Source: Pycnococcus provasolii
Lineage: Eukaryota > Chlorophyta > Pseudoscourfieldiophyceae > Pseudoscourfieldiales
Assembly (NCBI GenBank): GCA_049487715.1
Contig: CP150558.1
Location: 248,001 to 312,000, forward strand
Length of the DNA: 64,000 nt
Direction of reading: 5' to 3'
A program made the translations under genes and the position numbers. A model generated the notes under the pieces. The model did not search any database, was not told where the DNA came from, and worked only from the letters and a program-made list of their open reading frames with translations. This document shows, piece by piece, positions 46,701-54,889 of the stretch. Position 1 is the stretch's first letter. The number at the start of each line of letters is the position of its first letter.

Positions 46701-47918
46701 CCAGCAATTGGCTTGAGCGCTACAGGCACGCTGCAGTCCGCAAAGCAGCTGAGAAATCGGGCGATGAGCATGGTGCCTGACACGCCTTTCACACCCTCAG
46801 TCACCCGAGACAGGGAAGGTTTCCTGTCGCGAGCATCAACGCGCGGCTCGCATCGTGTGATCAGCCGGGCAAGCAGCCGGGCGTCAACTAGCATGGGATT
46901 TTTCCGTGACAGCGAAGAATTGCTTGACTCGGCAATTTTCAACGAAGAAGATATGGAAGACTGGGAAGACAGCGATGGCGACGACGGTTCGGCCGCCGCG
47001 CTGCATATGCACGCCACCACGCCACTCGCGCGCTTTTCATCACTCGATGGCCGCGGCGACGACGACAACGGCGGGAAAGGCCGACGCTCTGGTACATCGC
47101 ACTGCGGCCTTTCTGCTCTGGCGTTCGACGGAGTAAATGACATATTGTACGTAGGCGATGACGGCGGATTTATTGGAGCTTATGAGCTGCAGAGGGAGCG
47201 TGCCAATCTGGCTGTGAACAAGATTCGCACAATACATGCGCATAGCGACACGGTTGTATCAGTCAGCGTGATTTCCGCTTCGCACCATATTCTCACGGGT
47301 AGCTTTGCGGGAAAGGCGAAACTATGGAACGTGCAAACGGGAGACTGCGATGGAATTCTTGGCGATGCGGATGAGCAGAAGAGCCAACCAGGCTTTGCCA
47401 AGGGAGATGTACACAAGGTGAACTGGTACTTCCCGGAGTCGGTTCCGCGTGTGCCAAAGGCGAGGCTTGACGCGCGAGAGAAGGCTGAGCTTTTCGACCA
47501 GAAGACGTGCAGTGTCACGGCGAAGCCAACGTACGAAACCTCGAATCACGTTGGTACTTTCTTGTCTCACGTTCAGGAGCAACCAAGCAAGAAGAAAGCG
47601 CTCATCGGTCTAGCGGAGACGTGGGAGCTCAACAGCATCCTCAAGGTTGCAAATCCTCATGGTCATCAGCGCGACTTGACGGACGCGCAGCGCAAAGAGC
47701 TGCTCGAGCAATTTGGTGTCGACGATATAGTTGAGAAACGCAAGCAGGTGCAGGAAGCGGGTGCCATAGTCGCGGCTCGTGAAAAGGCAGAGAGGATGCA
47801 CAAGGTGCGGCAGGAGAAGGCTGAGAAGGCGAGAGTGAAGCTCGCGGAGATGAGACGAGATATGTTCGAGAATCCGTCACGCGAGCTTATGGGCGTGCGT
47901 GCACATTTTTCGAAGTGA
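43713..47918 (+). CDS. EF-hand and WD40-repeat protein (WDR49/WDR64-like)
   Basis: The start is the ATG at 43713 in good context (ACCACCATGT), giving 1401 residues; in-frame sequence upstream is Ser/Pro low complexity. An EF-hand region follows a basic head: the loop DIDADSSGTVEWEE is near residues 190-203, preceded by a Asp run. Then come many WD40 blades: STLKGHQGVITAVTGL, IASASNDGELRLWEP, LVSSGSDNVIRLWDP, VLRGHSKGILSTAF, ICSGGFDRTVCLWDP, and late ones such as HSDTVVSVSVIS followed by LTGSFAGKAKLW. At least two propellers are likely. The C-terminus is a basic coiled coil (KAERMHKVRQEKAEKARVKL). EF-hand plus WD40 of this length matches WDR49/WDR64/EFCAB8, mostly cilium-associated in animals. 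A scaffold role, perhaps axonemal, is inferred. Confidence 0.8.
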   Translation: MSQPSTPSGGGDGKYAHTPAATRSSAVTPPKTTSRRTLPLLTRSPLQREENLERLRVGKALQASADSFSPKVSEKKKHRSNSVAAAGGQLVVGIDGVSRSKREESASNLKMEILFHLASTSLDNLKREFELKTHQSGLPGLPLADFVDVLQRRLPEHLLHGKQRRSRASLQDDEDDDDDDAIVKLCELHADIDADSSGTVEWEEFTRFVMDEGSVADAVADAAASHHNSISVIRTAELPGELGVASRSISRPIDLAVHLGVSSHSNADTYAIVPRGSFDMQIYGSDSGQLLSTLKGHQGVITAVTGLPQYGYIASASNDGELRLWEPGARYAGRFQAVSTHGENVMSLEYLPWTSLLWLGGSEGTLMAYDVANIAGHDVHDMNTHAKPQWRREGAHDGEVTSICEMEHIETLVSSGSDNVIRLWDPTRTYSGQHAKPKMVLRGHSKGILSTAFSKAHKVICSGGFDRTVCLWDPFIRRPVHKIPLGGSVGGLLTPSTHDEWLVTVSSDGHMRIFDVRMYKQLHSHIVNKRADWMMNDSVSRGAKDRIGGSRTDVTSLSLDERLDRFLMCDGESVGRNTTLYAFEVDEDLTRVRIRNEEARKWQLATAEANRRGRLTSGNLIAAMTIVNATIESGGEDADAKPTDVLGSMYKPFGASTVGVLYSEHSLNIASFHPLGCFVYDAVTSLSLRSNNKLTAEQDTDKVTPVPRTMSPRGLRSRERPSSRTARTSVSRGGTGLSPLPPIERSETSSKKRTDPVEVTRACLDASGRRLLIGDSRGNVTMWALSNLVKLRDCIGHNNREVTGLAYGHCGEDSTEPSVFVSCGLDGTVNLSVDDGSDPDPSKLLTLNRDRAGGRRRGGATSSPFSSEGDHAGMHNSSHAQLMVEDAMFTNSKRFFVPGKREATCCTITPVERSGRTAGDRGNSSWLFAVGCRDGDVYVWLDSSPRVRCTLRCSTSGFDEVTAVLFCIKSDHEDKRRRDIVLAAGDTSGTLRIWSAPAIGLSATGTLQSAKQLRNRAMSMVPDTPFTPSVTRDREGFLSRASTRGSHRVISRASSRASTSMGFFRDSEELLDSAIFNEEDMEDWEDSDGDDGSAAALHMHATTPLARFSSLDGRGDDDNGGKGRRSGTSHCGLSALAFDGVNDILYVGDDGGFIGAYELQRERANLAVNKIRTIHAHSDTVVSVSVISASHHILTGSFAGKAKLWNVQTGDCDGILGDADEQKSQPGFAKGDVHKVNWYFPESVPRVPKARLDAREKAELFDQKTCSVTAKPTYETSNHVGTFLSHVQEQPSKKKALIGLAETWELNSILKVANPHGHQRDLTDAQRKELLEQFGVDDIVEKRKQVQEAGAIVAAREKAERMHKVRQEKAEKARVKLAEMRRDMFENPSRELMGVRAHFSK

Positions 47919-48234
47919 AATTGTAAAATGAAAATAACGAATAAACTTAATAGAAGAAGCTACGCGTCAAAACTCGCGTAATGGTTACGCGCGTAATTTT
48001 TAATGTCATGACGCGTCATGACGTCCCCCGAACTATCCCGTGACGCGCGCCGTGTGCGAAGGCAATCAGCGCAGCTTCGCGTACTCAGTATTTCCGTCTT
48101 TGAGAGCCGGTGAGCAAAGTTTCGGGTTTTGGTTCCACTCGCGTGACTGGCGTGAGCCCCTCTCACGCTATGGGTACCACCCCGGCAGCCCGGGATGAGG
48201 ACCATTTCTTAGGGCACTGTTGTTTCCTTGTTGA
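47919..48234. other. Intergenic region before the transposon cluster
   Basis: AT-richer sequence follows the WD40 gene, with two overlapping GTCATGACGCGTCATGAC-type near-palindromes (about 48003-48020). No coding signal is seen. Confidence 0.45.
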
Positions 48235-48295
48235 GAGTCTCTTCACTGCTCAGGCCGAACCTTATTGGGGCAAAGTTGCATCCGCAAAGGCATTC
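48235..48295 (+). repeat. Left terminal inverted repeat
   Basis: It begins GAGTCTCTT, has a 9-base insertion CACTGCTCA relative to the right arm, then 44 bases (48252-48295) that are an exact inverted match to 53605-53648. Confidence 0.85.
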
Positions 48296-48500
48296 TGGGG
48301 GCCGTTTACCCGGAAAACACGATTGCGGGGGCAACCTTATTGGGAAAAAGGGGGGTGCAAAGGGCCCCGCAAAGCTTTCGCGAGTTTGCGGGACCCGCAA
48401 AATTGCCCAACATCCGCAAAGTTGGGGGGGTATTTTGCGGATTTGGGGGCAATTTTGCGGGTCCCGCAAACTCGCAACTCGACTAGTGCGCTTGTTCAAA
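48296..48500 (+). repeat. Subterminal CCGCAAA motif cluster
   Basis: Several CCCGCAAA/TCCGCAAA copies, direct and inverted, occur in about 200 bp, together with a second AACCTTATTGGG like that in the terminal repeat. The right end (about 53503-53600) carries the same motifs. Confidence 0.75.
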
Positions 48501-48739
48501 AAGGGGTCCCGAAGGTCGTCTGAACTGTAGCCAGAGACGACGTGGTCCGCTCGACCTGTCTAAGCCGACCTACCGACCGACCGACCGACCGGACGACAGG
48601 CCGACAGACCACACCTGTCGACCTTCCTTCGACCAACGTTCAGCCGCACATCACTTCTCCACCACCAACATGTGGGAGTGGTTAAGGGGCATGGCCTCCC
48701 AAGGGGGGGGAGGCCAGGCGGTCGCCGCCGCGACGCCGC

Positions 48740-49250
48740 GCGAGGACGCGGACGGGAACGCAGACGACGACGACGATGCGCAGACGAGGAGGCAGACGCG
48801 CCGAATGGGGCGGGAGAGGACGCGGAGCCGGTGCCGTCGCCGAGGACGGAGGGAACGCAGACGACGACGACGATGCGCAGGCGCAGGCGCACGCCGACAT
48901 GGAGCAGGCGGCGGAGGAGGACGCGGAGCCGGTGCCGTCGCGCGAGGACGCGGACGGGAACGCAGACGACGACGACGATGCGCAGGCGCAGGCGCAGGCG
49001 CAGCGCACGCCGACATGGAGCAGGCGGCGGAGGAGGACGCGGAGCCGGTGCCGTCGCGCGAGGACGCGGACGGGAACGCAGACGACGACGACGATGCGCA
49101 GGCGCGGCGCGCGCAGGCGCACGCCGAATGGGCAGGCGGGAGGGGCGCGGAGCCGGTCCGTCGCGCGAGGACGCGGACGGGAACGCAGACGACGACGATG
49201 ATGCGCAGGCGCAGGCGCAGGCGCAGGCGCACGCCGACATGGAGCAGGCG
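48740..49250 (+). repeat. GC-rich minisatellite, about four units, open in all six frames
   Basis: Units of about 105-125 bp carry GCGGAGGAGGACGCGGAGCC, GTGCCGTCGCGCGAGGACGC, GACGACGACGACGATGCGCA and GCAGGCGCAGGCGC blocks. Copy length varies by non-multiples of three. No frame on either strand has a stop through most of it. Confidence 0.85.
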
Positions 49251-49724
49251 GGCAACATGCTGCACGACTCGGGCACCATCACGCTGACGAAGCTTGCTCG
49301 CGTCACGGAGCTTCTAGTGGCCCGCCTCCGCGAAAACGCGCAAGAGGAGCAGGCTGCGACGACGCAGGCGCAGGCGCAGGCGCAGGCGGGCATTCAGCAG
49401 CGCGCGCTGCTTCGTTGGTACGTGCAGCACGAGACGGATGCTGGAGCCATCGAGGACACCACGTCGGCGGCATCCGAGGAGTACGTGCTCGCACAGCGCA
49501 TAATCAACCACCTGCTTCGCCGCCGCGAGTGTGCGCTCTTTGTGCTTAGGGAGGCTGCTGATGAGGAGAGGGAGACTGCGTTGGAGCGCATGGAGCAGGC
49601 TGACGACGAGGGTTTCGTGGTGACGTACCCGTCGTACCTGAATGACGAGCAGCGCGAGCAGCTTGCCGTGGAAGATGTTCGCATGCTTGCAGCCGACCCC
49701 AACTACGTGAGTCCCACCGCAGCC

Positions 49725-49875
49725 GGTGCCGCAATCGCAAACGCAGACGCAAACGCCAATGGAGGTGGACGAGGAGGGGCAAACGCAAACGCAAACGCCA
49801 ATGGAGGTGGACGAGGAGGGGCAAACGCAAACGCAAACGCAAACGCAAGCGCAGGCGCAGGCGCAGGCGCAGACG
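49725..49875 (+). repeat. GCAAACGC and GGAGGTGGACGAGGAGGGGC repeats
   Basis: Two copies of CCAATGGAGGTGGACGAGGA are separated and flanked by runs of GCAAAC and GCAGGC. In one frame they read TQTQTPMEVDEEGQ, which looks like the ancestral acidic linker; in the long open frame they read NANANGGGRGG. Confidence 0.8.
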
Positions 49876-50584
49876 CTCGTGTACGTATTAAGAGTAATAA
49901 AAAGGTTTTCCTTTTTATGAAATTTTGCGTGGTCCTCGCCATGATGTCCGTCCAGGACTGCACAGGTAGTTACTGCCGAAAGCGCCATCGCAACGAAGCC
50001 CAACGACTACTCTACGGAGACGTAATGTCCCGTGAGGAAGCGGGCGCCCGTGCGGGTGTTTTGGTGCACAAGAGGCAGCGCCTGCCTGACGACGACAAGA
50101 CGTGGCACACGTCAGCGCTCTGGAAGTTGTGGTTCAATCCCAACTTGCGCGTGCGCGGCCACAAGCGGTGGAGGGAGTTTAAGCGTCGGTATAGGCTCAC
50201 GCCCTTACAGTTCGACGCACTCCTGGAGGAGTTGAAGCCGCACCTGCCGGAAAGGCAAGTGGGCACCGGCGGCAGGAGGCAAGTGCCCGTGTGGGCCAAG
50301 GTGCTGAACACGTTGGATGTACTTGGCCGAGGCCAGTATTTCGACGACGTGGCTAGTCGTGCGGAAATGGGCGAGGAGACTGTGCGCATGCACGTGCGTC
50401 AGGTGCTCGTCGCGATCTGCAAGCTGCGCAGCAAGTACATCCCGCCGCTCACAGACGACATGTTCGCCGAGCTCGAAGCGCCCTACAAGTTGCGTGGGCT
50501 TCCGGGCTGCGTGGGCAGCATCGACTGCGTGCATGTGAGGTGGGATGCGTGCCCCGCAAAGCAGTTCTTCGAGCACAGGCTGGA

Positions 50585-51383
50585 GCTGACGCAAATGCGT
50601 TGCCAACGTCTTTCAGAGACACGCTCGAGAATATTCCAGCTCCAAATAACGCAAATAGCAGCCTTACGCACGATGAGGAGGCCATAGCTGAGAACGTCGC
50701 CAAGTCCGAGGCTGCCTCTTGATCTCCCCTCGCGCACCACCTTGATCTGAAACGTTTTATCTCTCCGTTCTCCATCTTGTAGCGATAACTCCAAGTGGTT
50801 CTTAAGACGGTGTCATCCGGAAGTAGATCAGACATAGGGGTTGGCTCCAGCATCCCCATTCTGTAGAGATTAATTATCTCTTCGTGCTCCGCATCGATAA
50901 ACTCCTGAGCATGAGGACCCCTGAGCATTTCGTTCCGATTGGGAGGGTCCTTCAGGGGAACATTTATACCGAAGGAATCCGAAATAGAATAGCACGGCTG
51001 GCACCGGACGTCCCTCGATTCTATCAATTCGGGGTGCAGCGATACTTCAATTGATTCCCCGCGGTCGATCGGATTAACTAAGGAACGACGAGTGACGCGC
51101 GGCGTGAAAAGTGTTTTCAGTTTCGGAAAAGTTAGAGTGGTGGTTACAAGGTGGGGACTCCGGGGAGGTGTCGTTGAGGGGGTGCCTTGTTTCCTCCATG
51201 GTCTGGATACATTGGGCGTTTGCCCTTCTCATCGCTGCTTGGTGCGCTGCTGAGAATGCTAGCGCTTCCTCGCTGTGATTGTTCGTGTCGTGTGTGAGTG
51301 GAAACCCTAATCCTAAGTGGAGAACAGTCTCGGACTTTGTGTCTTGAGGATACCTCCTCCGAAGAGGATACCTCCTCGTCACC
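50585..51383 (-). pseudogene. Copia Pol fragment (linker and start of reverse transcriptase)
   Basis: The minus-strand frame reads NRNEMLRGPHAQEFIDAEHEE, then LPDDTVLRTTWSYRYKMENG, KRFRSRWCARGDQE and SLKDVGNAFASA. These correspond to the opening of the copia reverse transcriptase (KWVFK, KARLVARG, DVxNAF). It breaks off at the Harbinger junction near 50585, before the YVDD box. Upstream (51074-51383) a linker-like frame is out of phase by one frame. It differs in sequence from the complete copia element at 35-41 kb, so it belongs to another copia family. Confidence 0.75.
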
Positions 51384-51717
51384 GTTCCTTATCCCCTCAA
51401 GCTTTGCCCCAGGTGTCTTCCCTTTACACTAGAACTACTTATCTCTTAGTTCTCTAGGTGAGGTTCCCGGTGTCGACGTCACCCCGTCAACGTATCTACA
51501 CTTCACTCTTTCCCTCCCGTGTACGTGTGTAAGTTGTGTAACGAAGACGGTCGTTACCTGACACTACTTAGCAACCCTTGGTTGCCGTCACACTTGCAAG
51601 TGGTTAGACCTTGCGGTTGTCACACACCGGTACCGGAAGTGGGGAGACCTTAGTGAAGAAAAAGGGAGAAAAAGGAGGAGTACCTACAGATTCACCGATT
51701 CATCAACATTAAAAAGG
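51384..51717 (+). other. Possible LTR/leader of a plus-strand copia element
   Basis: This is non-coding sequence between the minus-strand Pol fragment and the gag start. A short duplication GAGGATACCTCCTC lies at its left edge (about 51348-51378). No second LTR copy was found in the window, so the LTR assignment is only positional. Confidence 0.35.
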
Positions 51718-52878
51718 ATGCCTGCCGCAAACATCACTAATGGTTTGAACGTGGCCGACCTTAGCAAGTTCGAAACTAGTACAACCACTGGTATTCTGAA
51801 ACTCATCGATGGAGAAAAACAGTACGACGGTAGCAGTACAACTTACAGCGCTTGGTTTGAAGCTGTGAGCAGCAAACTGAAAGGCCTTGGACTAACGACC
51901 TTCACAAGCGACGTCAAAGGAACCACTATCGACGCGTACAGCAACGCTCAATGGAACCAGTCCTACTCAGTTGGAGACAGACAGTTCATCTACAACGTCA
52001 TCAATGGTACCTTGACCGAGAAGGCACGGCTTCTAGGAAAACGTGAAGACAGCAACGGAGTACTGCTTGTACGCAAGTTCGTTAAACAGTGGGCTACTCC
52101 GTCATTGGCAAACGTCATCGCAAACTTCCATGAGCTGGCTAACCTTCATGCACAGGGTAGGGAGGACCCTTCATCAATCATCGAGCGAGCTGAAAGTATC
52201 GTAGATAATTTTTTTGGAGACACGGATACGCTCAAGACTGCACTTCTCTGCCGCATCCTTAAGGGGCACAGGTACAAGAGCGTCATCGACAACGCAACTT
52301 TGCAGGGCATCCCAGAATACGTCGAACTAAAGGACAACATCATGTCCTATTGGCAGCGCCAGATCAAGACGCATGGTGAACCATCCAAGGAGAAATCATC
52401 TGACGACGAAGTACACAAAGCTGCTGCGCGTGCGGCCGCTATTGCACTTGCTGCTAAGGACGTAGGAACGCAACAGCTCAACCGCAGGACGTTCTGCAAG
52501 ACGTGCAATCAGCACGTAACCGACCACACGACCAGCACATGCCCCTATGGCAATGGAAATGGATCAGGCGGTCGTGGAGGACGTGGATACGGCGGACGCG
52601 GACGAGGAGGACGCGGCCGCGGACAGTACGGACGAGGTGCCAGCGGCAGGTATGGAGGTCGTAACGGCGCTGGAGGACGTGGAGGCGGACGATCAGGACA
52701 ACGCGAACAAGAATTCGGTAAACGTGACAGGGACGAGTCACAGCAGAAGTGCTACATTTGCGGAAAATACGGGCACATCAGCTACAACTGCCCCGAGAAT
52801 GACAAGTCCACGAAATCGATGCAGGGTGGATACGGCAAAGGACGTAAGTCCACTGTCGAATTCGACGACCAAGAATGA
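51718..52878 (+). CDS. Copia Gag protein (UBN2-like with RGG region and CCHC knuckle)
   Basis: This is an intact 386-residue frame. The N-terminal two thirds is the helical copia Gag fold: YSAWFEAVSSKLKGLGL, YNVINGTLTEKARLL, LANVIANFHELANLHAQG, LKTALLCRILKGHRYKSV. It is followed by a CKTCNQHVTDHTTSTC pair. A long Gly/Arg region (GGRGGRGYGGRGRGG) comes next, and then a CCHC knuckle, CYICGKYGHISYNC, at about residues 346-359. It would form the virus-like particle and bind RNA. The stop codon overlaps the start of the next frame as ATGA. It is likely a fragment of an element whose Pol is lost after the protease. Confidence 0.85.
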   Translation: MPAANITNGLNVADLSKFETSTTTGILKLIDGEKQYDGSSTTYSAWFEAVSSKLKGLGLTTFTSDVKGTTIDAYSNAQWNQSYSVGDRQFIYNVINGTLTEKARLLGKREDSNGVLLVRKFVKQWATPSLANVIANFHELANLHAQGREDPSSIIERAESIVDNFFGDTDTLKTALLCRILKGHRYKSVIDNATLQGIPEYVELKDNIMSYWQRQIKTHGEPSKEKSSDDEVHKAAARAAAIALAAKDVGTQQLNRRTFCKTCNQHVTDHTTSTCPYGNGNGSGGRGGRGYGGRGRGGRGRGQYGRGASGRYGGRNGAGGRGGGRSGQREQEFGKRDRDESQQKCYICGKYGHISYNCPENDKSTKSMQGGYGKGRKSTVEFDDQE

Positions 52879-53270
52879 CCGACGACCTTGACTACTTCAT
52901 CGTTGATCCAGGAGCAACCGTACACATCTTTTACGCGGCGAACCCTGGAAATGGCGAAGAAGCACGGGTGGAGACTTTGGGAGGCACAATCAACGGGGTA
53001 TATAAGCGATCTGCAGCTATCAGAATCATGGACTGTGACGGCGTATGCACACGCCTGAGTTTCGAAAGAGCTATCCTATCTAGCTCGGTGAACAAGAACC
53101 TGATTAGCGCTATTCAGCTTATCAAACAGGGATGGAAAATGGACTTGGAGAGAGCAACACTTACCGATACTGAGCAAAACATCTATCATCTGACGATCCA
53201 CAACGGACTATACTGTATACCAGCATGCCAGCTTAGCGCTGATCGCACGCTATCAATCCAGCACACGAAA
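52875..53270 (+). pseudogene. Copia Pol N-terminal fragment (protease), truncated
   Basis: The frame starts at the ATGA overlap with gag. It opens with DYFIVDPGATVHIFYAA, the copia aspartic protease site (DSGAT type, here DPGAT). It continues through LSSSVNKNLISAIQLIKQGWKMDL and IYHLTIHNGLYCIP, the usual stretch before the integrase zinc finger. Copia likeness stops near 53270, where the sequence joins the right part of the Harbinger element. Integrase, reverse transcriptase and RNase H are missing. Confidence 0.75.
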
Positions 53271-53604
53271 TTTCACGGATCATCCCTGACCGTTTTCACT
53301 TTTCTTCCATGTGCCGCCCAGAAAGCAACGAGCTTCTGCATTGCGGCCGTTTGGTCGGATTGCCTTTTCAGAGGCAGTACGTGGATGTACCGAGAGGCGG
53401 AATCGACGAGGACTCGGACGCTGCCGAGGACGCGCAGCTTCCGACGACGCAGGATTAACCGCCATATAAGGTCGGGCGGGAAGTTTGAAAGTTTTGGAAT
53501 GACTTTGCGGGGGGGGGGGAGGCGCAAAGCAATAAGGTTGGCCCCGCAAAGGGAAAGGGCAAACCCGAATCTCCATGGGGAGACCCGCAAAACGGTAAAA
53601 AAAT

Positions 53605-53658
53605 GAATGCCTTTGCGGATGCAACTTTGCCCCAATAAGGTTCGGCCTCAAGAGACTC
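53605..53658 (-). repeat. Right terminal inverted repeat
   Basis: The first 44 bases (53605-53648) are an exact inverted copy of 48252-48295, and the outer AAGAGACTC pairs with GAGTCTCTT at 48235-48243. Confidence 0.85.
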
Positions 53659-54889
53659 CCCCGGCCCCAGGCACCCGAGGGCGAACAAGCCCTACAGTCA
53701 GACAGTACTTCCTAAAAGGCACAGTAGTTCCGCATAATTGCGGGGGCGGGAAACCCTCAAACCCTGCTCGATACCTACGATAGTACTCTTCTTGCCACGT
53801 TGGCATGTTGAAAGGGCGAGCGATGCATTAGACGCAACGGCCCAACAGGCTGCTTCATATCCTTTTCAGGGGAGTTTGGGATGGTGCAACTTGCAAGAAT
53901 TCCGTCCGAAATGCCTCTCGGAACTTCGCATAAACATGCTGGTTAAATGCGTGTCGTTTGCGCGAGGTGTGGGTGCTAGGGACTGAATAAACACGCCTGG
54001 GATGCAAGCTCGTCGTACCGCGAGGACGAAAACGCAAGGAAAGGCGGATGCATGGACTTGGCGGCCCACTGCTCTTTCCCCCGGGGACGCGTCACCTCGG
54101 CCCTTTTTCGAAAGGTTGCGGCGCCTCTTTCCCAGATAAAAATCTCCTCCCCGCCCCGCCCCCGGCCTCGTGCAAAAGTCGCGTGCAAGGAGGGCGTGCA
54201 AGGTGCGCAGCATGCCGCTTGCCGTGACTAGGCCCCCCTGCACGACAGCAGGTATCGTAGGATAGCACGCGAGCTTTCCTAGGCTGGCAGGCGGACGTGC
54301 ACCAGACAACCCGCCCTGTCACCTCGCACTCCGAGTCTGAGGCTGAGACGAAACCTTTACAGTTCTAGTTCTGCACAGCCTTAAGGGAACACACGCGACA
54401 CACGACGGCGAAGCGCACCGCCAACGTGCTCCTCGACGCAGTCGCTCAAGTAAGTGCGTGCGTGCGTGCGTGCAACTACAACACAACGCTAGGCCGCAAA
54501 CGCCAACACCTCGTGTGCCTGTGCGCGTCCATTCACACCTCGGGTATCGGGGCTCCCTCACATTCAAAAGTCAGTCGAGCACGGGCCATCTCCAGCTTGC
54601 TCAACCGGTCAGGCGAGCGTTCCAAACCACCCGACGACGACGAGGTGGAGTGCCCTTCGTGCCGGCCTTGACAGTGAGACGACCTCGTGCCTCGCTTCGT
54701 GTTCATCGCGGGGGCGTCGGTACCTCCCCGTCTACGCGCGGAGTATTTGATATTTCTCTCTCAACCCCTAGCTAGTAGATACGTCGGTGCAGATCCTTCC
54801 TTCCCCGTCAGCCCGTCCCTGGAGTGAGTTGCTGACGGGGCGTTTGGCTGCGGCGAAGACAGACCACTTCCCGTCAACCACAGCAAAGA
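53659..54889. other. 1.2-kb intergenic region
   Basis: No supported gene is seen between the transposon cluster and the bZIP gene. It holds GC-rich runs, a short GTGCGTGC repeat (about 54455-54471), and several frames of 60-147 codons without family likeness. The bZIP gene's promoter and 5' UTR should lie in its right part. Confidence 0.5.

Larger units (their letters stand above)
48670..50590 (+). pseudogene. Plant_tran (PIF/Harbinger) transposase, truncated and frame-disrupted
   Basis: The likely original start is MWEWLRGMASQGG at 48670. Downstream, three repeats of an acidic unit (EDAEPVPSREDADGNADDDDDAQ) appear in different frames, so repeat units whose lengths are not multiples of three have broken the frame. 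From about 49230 a good frame runs through MLHDSGTITLTKLARV. After a second repeat (49720-49870) and a possible intron (GTACGT near 49880 to CACAG near 49966) comes the transposase proper. It has LWKLWFNPNLRVRGHKRWREFKRRYRLTPLQFDAL and then GCVGSIDCVHVRWDACPAKQ. The last carries the first catalytic Asp and the Plant_tran signature (SLDCMHWxWKNCP-like). Coding ends at about 50585, where copia sequence begins, so the other two catalytic residues are missing. A short acidic frame ending at 53459 could be its displaced C-terminus, but that is uncertain. Confidence 0.75.
48235..53658 (+). mobile_element. Nested transposon cluster in inverted repeats (Plant_tran/Harbinger host element)
   Basis: The two ends share GAGTCTCTT and a perfect 44-bp inverted repeat (48252-48295 and 53605-53648). 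Both ends also carry several copies of a CCGCAAA motif in either orientation, the sort of subterminal motif that transposases bind. Inside are a Plant_tran-type transposase cut at about 50585, a copia reverse-transcriptase piece on the minus strand, and a copia gag-protease piece on the plus strand. The outer element is read as a PIF/Harbinger-type DNA transposon into which copia DNA inserted. No clear 3-bp target duplication was confirmed. The element is dead as it stands. Confidence 0.75.

Noticed and set aside
48270-48490. CRISPR-like array because of repeated CCGCAAA motifs
   Set aside because: Motifs are short, irregularly spaced, in both orientations and recur near the other end of the transposon; they are subterminal repeats in a eukaryotic genome.
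48560-49393. Minus-strand frames of 146-277 codons over the minisatellite
   Set aside because: They are Ala/Arg/Ser repeats generated by the GC-rich minisatellite; no domain, and the transposase reads on the other strand.
53280-53459. Displaced C-terminus of the Harbinger transposase
   Set aside because: The frame ends in an acidic tail that would suit it, but I found no diagnostic transposase motif, so it is mentioned only as a possibility.
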